33,799 nt of DNA from Clostridia bacterium (lineage in GTDB: Bacteria > Bacillota > Clostridia > Oscillospirales > Acutalibacteraceae): positions 1-33,799 of the forward strand of contig JAFYLD010000009.1 in assembly GCA_017537245.1 (NCBI GenBank), in the 5' to 3' direction. Position 1 is the first letter of the stretch, and each line of letters starts with the position of its first letter. The notes under the pieces were generated by a model, which made no database searches, was not told the origin of the DNA, and saw only the letters and a list, made by a program, of their open reading frames with translations. Made by a program: the position numbers and the translations under genes. Shown piece by piece: positions 1 through 6,985 of this stretch.

Positions 1-20
1 AAAAAATAAGGTTTGTGACG

Positions 21-159
21 CGCCTCCCTCTGATGAGGGAGGTGGATTTTTGCAACGCAAAAAGACGGAGGGAGAGAATAATAGCAGTTAATATTGTGAT
101 AAATATTTCTCTCCCTCAGTTTCGCTAACGCTCAACAGCTCCCTCGTCAGAGGGAGCCA
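21..159. repeat. MITE-like repeat built from GAGGGAG hairpins
   Basis: Three stems are visible: CCTCCCTC/GAGGGAGG at 23-30 and 35-42, GAGGGAGAGA/TCTCTCCCTC at 68-77 and 108-117, and GCTCCCTC/GAGGGAGC at 138-145 and 150-157. The two end hairpins are near copies of each other in inverted orientation, so the unit resembles a small non-autonomous repeat. Similar CTCCCTC-rich intergenic repeats are common in clostridial genomes. No ORF lies inside it. Confidence 0.6.
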
Positions 160-172
160 AGCAGCAAAAACA

Positions 173-300
173 ACCAGTTTACTGGTAGTAAGTAATTGTT
201 GCATGGCTGGCAGGCCAACCTAAAAACGCACTTGTGCGTAGCTAGTATCGGTTAGGGCTATGCCCGAAAATGAAATACCACCCGCTAGGTGGGTGGATAT
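173..300. repeat. Cluster of short intergenic hairpins
   Basis: Small perfect stems follow one another: ACCAGT/ACTGGT (173-178, 181-186), ACGCAC/GTGCGT (226-231, 234-239) and a CCACCC/GGGTGG palindrome around 278-296. No coding potential is seen. It is probably a second dispersed repeat or a decayed one; the family is not recognised. Confidence 0.4.
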
Positions 301-325
301 TTATTTGCTTTTACTTTATTTGCAT

Positions 326-354
326 TTGACAAAAAAATTTAGTTATGCTATATT
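326..354 (+). promoter_or_regulatory. Sigma-A-type promoter with a palindrome over the -10
   Basis: TTGACA at 326-331 is separated by 17 bases from TATATT at 349-354. The -10 lies in a perfect inverted repeat with 12-base arms (343-354 and 356-367, one central base). The palindrome could be an operator or the 5' hairpin of the transcript. Confidence 0.6.
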
Positions 355-360
355 GAATAT

Positions 361-447
361 AGCATAATAGGTTGTAGCAGATCGTGGTCTGTTTAAAATA
401 TATAGTTAGGTTTATCGAAGCGGTCTGTTTTCAACAGGTCGCTTTTT
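361..447 (+). ncRNA. Possible small RNA or attenuated leader
   Basis: A good promoter ends just before 361, and an intrinsic-terminator hairpin (stem GCGGTCTGTT/AACAGGTCGC, 420-442, two G-U pairs, then five T) closes about 87 bases later. No ORF with a ribosome-binding site lies between. The motif GGTCTGTTT occurs twice, near 385 and in the terminator stem, which could allow alternative pairing. No known RNA family is recognised. Confidence 0.35.
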
Positions 448-448
448 G
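418..448 (+). terminator. Intrinsic terminator
   Basis: A 10-bp stem (420-429 with 433-442) extended by two A-T pairs, with a 3-base loop, is followed by TTTTTG. Confidence 0.55.
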
Positions 449-477
449 CTATTTTATATTTGAGAGGAGTGATACCG

Positions 478-579
478 ATGCATAGTTTTGATGAAACACA
501 TTATTTATCATTAAAACAAGGAGAAAAAACACATGAAAAGAAAAATAATATCGGTATTACTCTGCGTTGTGTAAGATAG
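478..579 (+). CDS. Tiny ORF, possible leader peptide (33 aa)
   Basis: The ATG at 478 is preceded by AGAGGAG (463-469) at good spacing. The peptide is polar and Lys-rich with no recognised motif. It overlaps in another frame the second ATG at 533, which has its own ribosome-binding site. This could be a translated leader, or a remnant left when a repeat inserted nearby. Only the ribosome-binding site supports it. Confidence 0.25.
   Translation: MHSFDETHYLSLKQGEKTHEKKNNIGITLRCVR
533..574 (+). pseudogene. Truncated start of a secreted-protein gene
   Basis: The ATG at 533 follows AAGGAG (518-523) at ideal spacing and opens a typical signal-peptide N-terminus (MKRKIISVLLCVV) that hits a stop at 572-574. 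A GACAGGGG/CCCCTGTC hairpin repeat begins ten bases later. A reading frame beginning at 628 (MAVLITIGALTS) past the repeat looks like the rest of a hydrophobic segment. The simplest reading is a signal-peptide gene split and eroded by repeat insertion; this is inference. Confidence 0.3.
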
Positions 580-583
580 CGAA

Positions 584-615
584 GACAGGGGGAAGACAGA
601 GAACCGTCCCCTGTC
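584..615. repeat. GACAGGGG/CCCCTGTC hairpin repeat
   Basis: GACAGGGG (584-591) pairs with CCCCTGTC (608-615), with GAACCGTCCC inside (601-610). The same stem recurs at 20909-20929, and the reverse complement of 601-614 recurs at 1157-1170. Repeats of this type are widely scattered in clostridial genomes. Confidence 0.6.
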
Positions 616-676
616 TTTTCGGGGTATATGGCGGTTTTGATTACTATTGGTGCATTGACTAGTTAAGGAGAAAATT

Positions 677-1138
677 ATGTTTGATTTATTAAGCGATGAT
701 TTTGATCAACGGGTATTATGGACAACATTTATTGGAATATGGGTTTTATCATCAATTTGGGGCGTATTTGTAAAAACAAAACAGATTGAAAGCAAAAAGA
801 AAAAGAAAATTTTACGTATTGCTATAAGTTGTGTGCTTGTTTTTGTTTGGTTGTATTTTATAGTATATAGATCATTATATCCAATTTCATTGGCATATTA
901 TGAATATAAAAATGATTTAACAAATGAAAAAATTGGGGTTATTTATAATATAGAACAACTAAACCAAGATCGTATGAAGTTTGTTATAGACGATACCAAA
1001 TATACTATTGTTTACAGTTGGGAAAAACCATTAGCAAATATCGGCAAAGACATTGTTAATGGAGATGTTGTGAAAATTGTATATGGAAAAAATTCAAAAT
1101 TCGTTTTTAATATGTATAAACAAAAAACTTACGATTAA
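677..1138 (+). CDS. Hypothetical membrane protein, 153 aa
   Basis: The product is not recognised. It has two predicted membrane segments, at about residues 15-32 and 45-65, separated by a short Lys-rich stretch (KKKKK near residue 41) that suggests a cytoplasmic loop. A soluble C-terminal half of about 85 residues follows and looks beta-rich. AAGGAG at 665-670 lies 6 bases before the ATG. The gene is visibly more AT-rich than the metabolic genes downstream, and inverted GGGACGGTTC-type repeats lie on either side (601-614 and 1157-1170). Together these suggest an accessory gene acquired or moved within repeats. No promoter is evident directly upstream. Expression as protein is likely; function is unknown. 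Confidence 0.65.
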   Translation: MFDLLSDDFDQRVLWTTFIGIWVLSSIWGVFVKTKQIESKKKKKILRIAISCVLVFVWLYFIVYRSLYPISLAYYEYKNDLTNEKIGVIYNIEQLNQDRMKFVIDDTKYTIVYSWEKPLANIGKDIVNGDVVKIVYGKNSKFVFNMYKQKTYD

Positions 1139-1155
1139 AAGAACACAAGGATTAC

Positions 1156-1225
1156 CACAGGGGACGGTTCCGCGGCTGGATGAAAACAACATAACACAAG
1201 GGACGGTTCCGCGTCTAGATGAAAA
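1156..1225. repeat. Tandem 31-base direct repeat with GGGACGGTTCCGCG
   Basis: Two copies (1156-1186 and 1195-1225) match at 28 of 31 positions. They begin CACA-GGGACGG and end with GATGAAAA. The first copy shares 14 bases, in inverted orientation, with 601-614. ORFs reading through here on either strand merely translate the repeat. Confidence 0.65.
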
Positions 1226-1263
1226 GACGAAGAGAAGCGACGATTCTTCACCCAAATAAAACT

Positions 1264-1308
1264 CACAAAAAAGATAGCACTCCACCCGAGTGTTATCTTT
1301 TTATATTT
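1264..1308 (+). terminator. Intrinsic terminator
   Basis: AAAAGATAGCACTC pairs with GAGTGTTATCTTTT around a short loop, followed by a T/A-rich tail. It closes the unit containing the hypothetical membrane protein gene and separates it from the AEC carrier gene. Confidence 0.7.
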
Positions 1309-1386
1309 CAACAATTAATGTTAGTGAATGTTAATAAAAGGTGTGTTTGGGATTGTGGTTTTTATTCAACTGGTTATAACTGCTAC

Positions 1387-1415
1387 TTGAAAAAGGGATT
1401 TTGGTATGATATTAT
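1387..1415 (+). promoter_or_regulatory. Promoter of the AEC carrier gene
   Basis: TTGAAA (1387-1392) and TATTAT (1410-1415) are 17 bases apart. The start codon lies about 30 bases downstream of the -10. Confidence 0.5.
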
Positions 1416-1445
1416 TTAATTCGAAAATAATTAAGGAGTGGTTTT

Positions 1446-2390
1446 TTGGTAGTTGCATTTACCAACGTTTTGCTAACGCTTATATACATTGTTCCGGGTT
1501 TTATAAGTCGCAAAACCAATATAACAAAAGCTGAACACCTACCAAGTATATCTGCGATACTTGTTTACGTATGCTCGCCTTGTATGATCGTTTCATCTTT
1601 TTTGGACACAGATCGTACTTGGCCTAATATTAGTCAAATATTGTTGTTCTTTGTTGTGTCACTTGTTATTCAAGCTGTTCTTACGTTTGCGCTATATAGT
1701 ATGTTCCGCAAGAAATTCAGTGATGCAAAGTACCGTATGCTAACGGTAAGTTTTGGTCTAGGTAACGCGGGATTTTTTGGTATTCCTATCATCGAGGCAC
1801 TACTTCCGGGTCACCTGGAGGTTGCTTGCTTTGCGTGTGTGTATATAGTAGGTATGAATATGATTACATTCACATTGGGCGCTTATTGTCTTACGGGTGA
1901 CAGAAAACGAATGGAATTTAAAAAAGCGTTTTTAAATCCTTCGTTTATAAGCCTTATGGTAGCGTTATTGTTGTTTGCCGTTAACGTAAAGAGTGTTATG
2001 CCAGATATGCTTATGAATGCAATTAGACTACTCAAAAGCACAACCACACCGCTTTGTATGATTATTTTGGGTATTAGACTCGCGTCAGTTCCTTTTAGAA
2101 AATTATTTACTCGCGCCTACGTTTATATCATTTGTGCTTGCAAGTTGCTAATTTTTCCGTTCATTTGCCTAGGCATAGTATATTTCTTGCCGTCAGGTAT
2201 GTTTAGCGACGTGTTTAAAGCTGCAATGTTTATACTAGGCGGTACGCCTTGCGCGGCGGTAATGCTTAACCTTGCCGAGATATATCACGGCGAAACCGAG
2301 CTTGCCGCAAACTGTGTGTTGCTTAGTACCTTAATGTGTGTGCTTACAATACCAATTATAAACGAAGTATCTACACGATTGTTTGTATAA
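1446..2390 (+). CDS. AEC family transporter (auxin efflux carrier type)
   Basis: This is an inner-membrane secondary carrier of the AEC/bile-acid-type fold. Bacterial members export or import organic acids such as malate or malonate; the substrate cannot be read from sequence. At 314 residues it has the usual length, with about ten hydrophobic segments in two five-helix halves. The family-typical glycine/asparagine motif FGLGNAGFFGIPI (about residues 103-115) and the second-half stretch LGGTPCAAVMLNLAEIY (about 268-284) correspond to the crossover helices. The start is a TTG, chosen because AAGGAG (1433-1438) sits 7 bases upstream and no ATG is near. It is a single-gene unit with its own promoter, ending at a terminator shared with the convergent SNF-family transporter. 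Confidence 0.85.
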   Translation: MVVAFTNVLLTLIYIVPGFISRKTNITKAEHLPSISAILVYVCSPCMIVSSFLDTDRTWPNISQILLFFVVSLVIQAVLTFALYSMFRKKFSDAKYRMLTVSFGLGNAGFFGIPIIEALLPGHLEVACFACVYIVGMNMITFTLGAYCLTGDRKRMEFKKAFLNPSFISLMVALLLFAVNVKSVMPDMLMNAIRLLKSTTTPLCMIILGIRLASVPFRKLFTRAYVYIICACKLLIFPFICLGIVYFLPSGMFSDVFKAAMFILGGTPCAAVMLNLAEIYHGETELAANCVLLSTLMCVLTIPIINEVSTRLFV

Positions 2391-2394
2391 AATT

Positions 2395-2422
2395 AAAAGC
2401 CGTGCTTAGCACGGCTTTTTTG
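2395..2422. terminator. Bidirectional terminator
   Basis: A perfect stem AAAGCCGTGC/GCACGGCTTT with loop TTA has A-rich and T-rich flanks. It serves the AEC gene and the convergent transporter gene. Confidence 0.8.
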
Positions 2423-3826
2423 TTATTTGAATAATGGCATAATCCAATTGTTTAGTATTGTGAAATTATCGGCAAACTTAAAGGTTACAATGCCTACGAT
2501 AAAAATAAATATAATAATAAGTGGTAGTACGTAGGTCAAATAAGGACGCAACCAAGCGCCAACCTTTGGACCTTTACCGGTGTTGGCTTCGGCGAGGAAA
2601 TTATCAAATCCCCAACCTTTTTTGCTGGTGCAAAAAAGAACGTAAACTAACGAGCCTAGTGGTAATAAACAATAACTAACCAAGAAATCTTCAAGGTCAA
2701 GTATTGCTGAATTTGAATCAAATGGATGCATATTACTTAGCACGTTATAACCTAGTGCGCAAGGAATAGCTAGAATCAAAATTCCTATACAACAAATAAT
2801 ACACGCTTTAATTCGTTTCCAACCGGTGATTTCGCGTACGCATGCAAGTATGTTTTCAAATACTGCGAGTACGGTGGACATAGCCGCAAAGAACATAAAC
2901 AAGAAGAAAAGCGATCCCCAAATGCGTCCGCCTGCCATTGAGTTAAATACCTTTGCCATAGACTCAAATAATAAGCTAGGACCTGCGCCTGCTTCAACGT
3001 CAAAAGTAAAGCAAGCGGGGAAAATAATAAGACCTGCTACAATAGCAACAAATGTGTCGAGCGCCAAAATGTTTATTGACTCGCCCATAAGGGTGCGGTT
3101 TTTGTCAATATAACTGCCAAAAATCGCCATAGAACCAATGCCAAGGCTAAGTGTGAAAAATGCTTGATTCATAGCGCCAACAACTACGCTACCATCAATT
3201 TTGCTAAGGTCGGGTTTAAGATAAAAACTCAAGCCTTCACTAGCGCCGTCAAGCCAAAAACCACGAACAGCGAGCACCACCATTAAAATAAGCAGTAGCA
3301 CCATCATATATTTTGTGATTTTTTCAAGACCTTTTTGAAGGCTAAAGCATAAAACCAAAAAGCCTAAAACAACAACAATAGCCATGAAAATAACCATAAC
3401 GGACGTGTCAGACAGCATATTGCCGAAAAGCTGTGACGATGCAGTATCGGTAATACCGGTCATATCGCCCTTTACAAACTTTATAAAGTAGTAAAGTATC
3501 CAACCTGCTACCGAAGTATAAAACATCATAAGCAATACGTTACCTAAAAAGGCCGCTTTGCCGTGGTAGTGCCATTTTTGATTTGGCTTTTCTAGATTTT
3601 GGTAAGACTTAATAACACTAGCGCGGCTAGCGCGACCTACCGAAAATTCCATTATCATTACGGGAAGACCTAAAATTACCAAAAAGATTAAATAAAGCAG
3701 TACAAATGCGCCACCGCCATACTGTCCGCACATCCATGGGAATTTCCACACGTTGCCGCAACCGATAGCACAACCTGCACTAAGTAGTATAAAGCCTAGT
3801 CGGCTTCCTAATTTTTCTCTTTCCAT
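2423..3826 (-). CDS. Sodium-dependent transporter, SNF/NSS family
   Basis: This is a LeuT-fold, sodium-coupled symporter of the neurotransmitter:sodium symporter family, probably importing an amino acid or related amine. The N-terminus has the family signature SRLGFILLSAGCAIGCGNVWKFP broken here into its key parts: the unwound helix-1 region GCAIGCGNVWKFP (about residues 18-30), then YGGGAFVLLYL and LPVMIMEFSVGR. At 467 residues with about eleven membrane segments it fits the short bacterial branch. AGGAG is well placed before the ATG. It is a single-gene unit diverging from ppa with its own promoter. Family assignment is firm; substrate is unknown. Confidence 0.9.
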   Translation of the reverse strand: MEREKLGSRLGFILLSAGCAIGCGNVWKFPWMCGQYGGGAFVLLYLIFLVILGLPVMIMEFSVGRASRASVIKSYQNLEKPNQKWHYHGKAAFLGNVLLMMFYTSVAGWILYYFIKFVKGDMTGITDTASSQLFGNMLSDTSVMVIFMAIVVVLGFLVLCFSLQKGLEKITKYMMVLLLILMVVLAVRGFWLDGASEGLSFYLKPDLSKIDGSVVVGAMNQAFFTLSLGIGSMAIFGSYIDKNRTLMGESINILALDTFVAIVAGLIIFPACFTFDVEAGAGPSLLFESMAKVFNSMAGGRIWGSLFFLFMFFAAMSTVLAVFENILACVREITGWKRIKACIICCIGILILAIPCALGYNVLSNMHPFDSNSAILDLEDFLVSYCLLPLGSLVYVLFCTSKKGWGFDNFLAEANTGKGPKVGAWLRPYLTYVLPLIIIFIFIVGIVTFKFADNFTILNNWIMPLFK

Positions 3827-3857
3827 TATTAACTCCTATGATTTAAATTGCTAAAGT

Positions 3858-3886
3858 ATTCTACCAAAAAATTTTATTTTAGTCAA
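3858..3886 (-). promoter_or_regulatory. Promoter of the SNF-family transporter
   Basis: On the minus strand TTGACT (complement of 3881-3886) and TAGAAT (complement of 3858-3863) are 17 bases apart, with TGG before the -10 (extended -10). Confidence 0.7.
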
Positions 3887-3901
3887 GTAAAGTATTAAAG
3901 A

Positions 3902-3930
3902 TTGATTTTAAGGAAAAAATATGATAACAT
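3902..3930 (+). promoter_or_regulatory. Possible promoter of ppa
   Basis: TTGATT (3902-3907) and TAACAT (3925-3930) have 17-base spacing. Each matches the consensus only at four positions, so this is tentative. Confidence 0.35.
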
Positions 3931-3955
3931 AAATAAAAAGCGAAAGGCGAAATTT

Positions 3956-4489
3956 ATGAACAATATTTGGCATGACGTATCACCCGAAAGAATAAAACCG
4001 CAAGATTTTTTGTGCGTTATAGAAATACCAAAAGGTAGTCGTAAAAAGTACGAATTAGATAAAGAAACGGGCTATATAATTCTTGACCGTGTGCTTTATA
4101 CCTCTACTCATTACCCCGCAAATTATGGATTTATTCCGCGCACTTACGGTGACGATAACGACCCGCTAGACGTATTGCTTATTTGTGCCGAGGATTTAGA
4201 GCCGCTAACGCTGGTGCGCGCGTATCCAATTGGTGTTATAACTATGGTTGATAACGGTTCTCGCGATGAAAAGATTATTGCGATTCCGCTTAACGACCCT
4301 AATTATAATATGTACAAATCTATCGACGAATTGCCACGCCATATTTTTGATGAAATGCGCCATTTCTTTACTGTGTATAAAAACCTAGAAGAAAAAGAAA
4401 CCGCGGTAGAAGAAGTTGCCGATGCCGAAACGGCGGTAAAAATCATAGAAGAAGCGATAAATCGCTATAACGAAGTATTTTTAAAATAA
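3956..4489 (+). CDS. ppa: Inorganic pyrophosphatase, family I
   Basis: This cytosolic enzyme hydrolyses pyrophosphate to two phosphates and so pulls biosynthetic reactions forward. Family I features are present: EIPKGSRKKYELDKETG near the N-terminus, YPANYGFIPRTYGDD, and the metal-binding acidic motif DDNDPLDVLL (about residues 66-75), with later conserved DEKIIAIP. From the ATG at 3956 the protein has 177 residues, normal for soluble prokaryotic forms. This start follows GAAAGG at 3942-3947, whereas an upstream in-frame TTG at 3902 would add 18 Lys-rich residues absent from the family and would overlap the likely promoter. The esterase gene follows after 9 bases, so the two are probably cotranscribed. 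Confidence 0.93.
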   Translation: MNNIWHDVSPERIKPQDFLCVIEIPKGSRKKYELDKETGYIILDRVLYTSTHYPANYGFIPRTYGDDNDPLDVLLICAEDLEPLTLVRAYPIGVITMVDNGSRDEKIIAIPLNDPNYNMYKSIDELPRHIFDEMRHFFTVYKNLEEKETAVEEVADAETAVKIIEEAINRYNEVFLK

Positions 4490-4498
4490 GGTGATATT

Positions 4499-5332
4499 AT
4501 GGAAATTATCAAAATCAATCTTAAAGAAAAGTATGACTTTCTAGGCGTTGACGACCGCAACCCAACCCTTACTTGCTATTTGCCACGCAATCTTGCAGAA
4601 ATGGGCCGAGAAGATGAAATGCGCCCAACAATACTTATTTGTCCTGGTGGCGGCTATGCTGGTTGCTCTGAGCGTGAGGCAGAGCCTATCGCGCTAAAAT
4701 TCTTAAATTGGGGATTTAACGCAGTTGTTCTTCGTTATTCTTGCGCACCTCACCGTTATCCTACACAACTTCGTGAAGTAGCGGCAGCTTTTGAAGAAAT
4801 TTATGCTAACGCTAACGAGTGGCATTGCGACCTTGCAAAGGTTGGTATTATCGGATTTTCGGCAGGTGGTCATTTGACTGCTCATTACAGTAACAGATAC
4901 GATTGTGACGACGTTAGAAGCGTTTTTCCAAACAGTAAAAAGCCATCATTTAGTGTACCGTGCTATCCGGTAATTTCTGCTGACGAAACTTTTGCTCACA
5001 AAGGCAGCTTTATAAACCTTTTGGGCGAGTATCCTGTTGGTGACGTTGCTAAAGAGTTTTCTTGCGAAAATATGGTAACTCCTAACACACCGCCAACATT
5101 CCTTTGGCACACCACTACCGATCAGGTAGTACCGGTTAAAAACTGCCTTGTTTACGCTACCGCGCTTGCAGAAAACAACGTTCCTTTTAGCGTACATATC
5201 TATCCTTATGGCGAGCATGGTCTTTCAACGGTTGATCATCTTACCAACAACGAGAACAGACTTGATCCCAAAACACTTTTGGCTGAAGGCTGGCTCGATG
5301 AATTTAAAAAGTGGTTTGATAGAACAATTTAA
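4499..5332 (+). CDS. Alpha/beta hydrolase (carbohydrate-esterase-like)
   Basis: This is a serine hydrolase of the alpha/beta fold, in the group often annotated as acetyl-xylan esterase or BD-FAE-like. The oxyanion-hole motif GGGY is at residues 50-53, the nucleophile elbow GFSAGGH holds Ser121, the acid is likely Asp208 in TTTDQVVP, and the catalytic His is likely His240 in YGEHGLS. There is no signal peptide, so it acts in the cytosol, probably removing acyl groups from imported oligosaccharides or other small esters. Length 277 is typical. It follows ppa after 9 bases with SD AAGGTGAT and is closed by an intrinsic terminator. Fold is certain, substrate inferred. Confidence 0.85.
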   Translation: MEIIKINLKEKYDFLGVDDRNPTLTCYLPRNLAEMGREDEMRPTILICPGGGYAGCSEREAEPIALKFLNWGFNAVVLRYSCAPHRYPTQLREVAAAFEEIYANANEWHCDLAKVGIIGFSAGGHLTAHYSNRYDCDDVRSVFPNSKKPSFSVPCYPVISADETFAHKGSFINLLGEYPVGDVAKEFSCENMVTPNTPPTFLWHTTTDQVVPVKNCLVYATALAENNVPFSVHIYPYGEHGLSTVDHLTNNENRLDPKTLLAEGWLDEFKKWFDRTI

Positions 5333-5340
5333 TAAATTCA

Positions 5341-5375
5341 AAAAGACGAAAACTTATGGTTTTCGTCTTTTTTTA
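5341..5375 (+). terminator. Intrinsic terminator after the esterase gene
   Basis: GACGAAAAC (5346-5354) pairs with GTTTTCGTC (5360-5368), flanked by A and T runs. Confidence 0.8.
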
Positions 5376-5385
5376 TTGCTTTGGT

Positions 5386-5418
5386 GCGACGTTTTTTTCA
5401 CGCTTGTCGATATATAAT
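5386..5418 (+). promoter_or_regulatory. spoIIGA-sigE promoter with a possible Spo0A box
   Basis: TATAAT at 5413-5418 has no good -35 at normal spacing. TTGTCGAT at 5404-5411 sits directly before it and differs from the 0A-box core TGTCGAA at one position. In Bacillus the spoIIG promoter is Spo0A-activated and has an unusual -35 spacing, so a Spo0A-dependent promoter here is reasonable, but the box position (spacer rather than -35) is not the classical one. Confidence 0.4.
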
Positions 5419-5438
5419 GTAAGCGTGAGGTGGGCGAT

Positions 5439-6251
5439 ATGACGGTATATGCCGATGTTTTGGTGCTTGTGAATTTTGTGGTAGATTATTTTCTTATTTC
5501 TATCGCTTGCCACTTTTTGCATCAAAAGCCGCGTCTTTGGCGGCTTATTTTAGCGTCGCTTTTGGGCGGGATTTTTTCGCTGTACATATTATTACCGCAA
5601 TCTAATACTATAATTCAAATATTTATACAAATTTTAATGTCAATGGCGCTGTGCGCGGTGGCAATAGGCTTTAAAAATCTCAAGAGTTTTTTGCGTAGCG
5701 CGGCGGTTTTGTTTGGCGTGAACTTTGCTTATAGCGGCGCGATGATTGCGGTGTGGATTATTTTTGAGCCTTACGGCATGGTTATAAATAATTCGGTGGT
5801 TTATTTTAATATTTCCCCACTGTTTTTGATTTTGTTTTCGGTTGTCGGTTATTTTGTGGTGGTTTTATTGCGCAAGATATTTAAAAAACCGTTTTCAGAT
5901 AATAGTTATTGCTCAGTAACGCTTTTTTGCACGGGTAAAAGTTTGGCGCTTAGCGGCATTGCCGATACGGGCAATAGCATTACCGACGTGTTTGGTGTGT
6001 CCGAGATTTTTATAACCGACGTTGGCGTGGTTGACGAGCTTATGGGCCGTGAAAAATTAAATCCCGCGCGTTTAAGAAAAATTCCGTGTTCTACTATAAC
6101 GGGCGAGCGACTGCTTGACGGCTACAGAATAGATAGCGCCAAAATAAACTTTAACAATAAAAATTATAACTTCAAAAATCCAATACTCGCAGTGTCTAGC
6201 ACACCGCTAGATGATTGCGAAATAATAGTAAATCCCAATAGTTTTAATTAG
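5439..6251 (+). CDS. spoIIGA: SpoIIGA, sigma-E processing peptidase
   Basis: This is the membrane-embedded aspartic-type protease that removes the pro-sequence of sigma-E in the mother cell after asymmetric division, in response to the forespore signal SpoIIR. The N-terminal half has five hydrophobic segments (about residues 5-25, 34-52, 57-78, 88-112, 127-146), and the cytosolic C-terminal half carries the catalytic motif ADTGNS with Asp176. Length 270 is slightly shorter than the Bacillus protein. The ATG at 5439 is preferred because GAGGTGG (5427-5433) precedes it; a GTG nine bases upstream is the alternative. The gene lies directly before its substrate gene sigE, the standard arrangement in spore formers. 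Confidence 0.92.
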   Translation: MTVYADVLVLVNFVVDYFLISIACHFLHQKPRLWRLILASLLGGIFSLYILLPQSNTIIQIFIQILMSMALCAVAIGFKNLKSFLRSAAVLFGVNFAYSGAMIAVWIIFEPYGMVINNSVVYFNISPLFLILFSVVGYFVVVLLRKIFKKPFSDNSYCSVTLFCTGKSLALSGIADTGNSITDVFGVSEIFITDVGVVDELMGREKLNPARLRKIPCSTITGERLLDGYRIDSAKINFNNKNYNFKNPILAVSSTPLDDCEIIVNPNSFN

Positions 6252-6266
6252 TGATGAGGTATGAAT

Positions 6267-6956
6267 ATGATAATAACTTTTATAAAAAACGTATTTATAA
6301 AGCTTTTTGTGCAAAAAACAATATATTACATAAACGGGCCCGAAACGTTGCCCGAGCCGCTTACGGCGCTTGAAGAAACCCAATTACTTAATGAAAACAC
6401 GACACAGTCAAAAGAAAAACTTATTGTTCACAACCTGCGACTGGTGGTCTATATAGCGCGCAAATTTGACACCGCGCCAAACGGCATAGAAGATTTGATT
6501 TCGATAGGCACTATAGGTCTTATAAAAGCGGTAAATACCTTTTGTCCCGATAAGAATATAAAACTTGCGACCTACGCTTCGCGTTGCATAGAAAACGAGA
6601 TTTTGATGCATTTGAGAAAAATATCGTCACGCAAGGGAGAAATTTCGATAGACGAGCCGCTCAATACCGATTGGGATGGCAACGAGCTGTTGCTGTCAGA
6701 CGTGCTCGGTAGCGACCCCGACGAGGTGGGCAGAGAGATAGAGCTTGAGGACGAACGGCACCAGCTAAATGGGTTTGTTTGTGAATTACCACCGCGCGAG
6801 AGACAAATAATGGAGATGCGTTTTGGTATGAACGGCTACCCCGAATACACTCAAAAACAGGTGGCCGACACGCTTGGCATTTCGCAGTCGTATATATCTA
6901 GGCTTGAAAAACGAATAATCGTAAAGCTGAAAAAACAGATTGAAAAAGCGGTGTGA
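6267..6956 (+). CDS. sigE: Sporulation sigma factor sigma-E (pro-form)
   Basis: This is the mother-cell-specific early sporulation sigma factor, made as an inactive membrane-associated precursor and cleaved by SpoIIGA. Region 2 is nearly canonical ([46 protein letters not shown]), followed by [20 protein letters not shown] and a C-terminal region 4 helix-turn-helix ([20 protein letters not shown]). The hydrophobic N-terminus before YYINGPE is the pro-sequence, about 18-20 residues against 27 in B. subtilis. ATG 6267 is preferred over ATG 6261 because GAGG (6256-6259) would touch the first but is spaced 7 bases from the second. It follows spoIIGA after 15 bases. No sigG gene follows, unlike in Bacillus. 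Confidence 0.95.
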   Translation: MIITFIKNVFIKLFVQKTIYYINGPETLPEPLTALEETQLLNENTTQSKEKLIVHNLRLVVYIARKFDTAPNGIEDLISIGTIGLIKAVNTFCPDKNIKLATYASRCIENEILMHLRKISSRKGEISIDEPLNTDWDGNELLLSDVLGSDPDEVGREIELEDERHQLNGFVCELPPRERQIMEMRFGMNGYPEYTQKQVADTLGISQSYISRLEKRIIVKLKKQIEKAV

Positions 6957-6985
6957 CTTGTGTAAAATATAGTTGGTGATAGAGT

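Noticed and set aside
1077-1285. ORFs of about 60 residues on both strands around 1077-1285
   Set aside because: They translate the tandem GGGACGGTTCCGCG repeat, overlap the end of a better gene and the terminator, and have no ribosome-binding site.
3902-3955. Upstream in-frame TTG start for ppa
   Set aside because: It adds a Lys-rich stretch not seen in the family and overlaps the likely promoter; the ATG at 3956 has its own ribosome-binding site.
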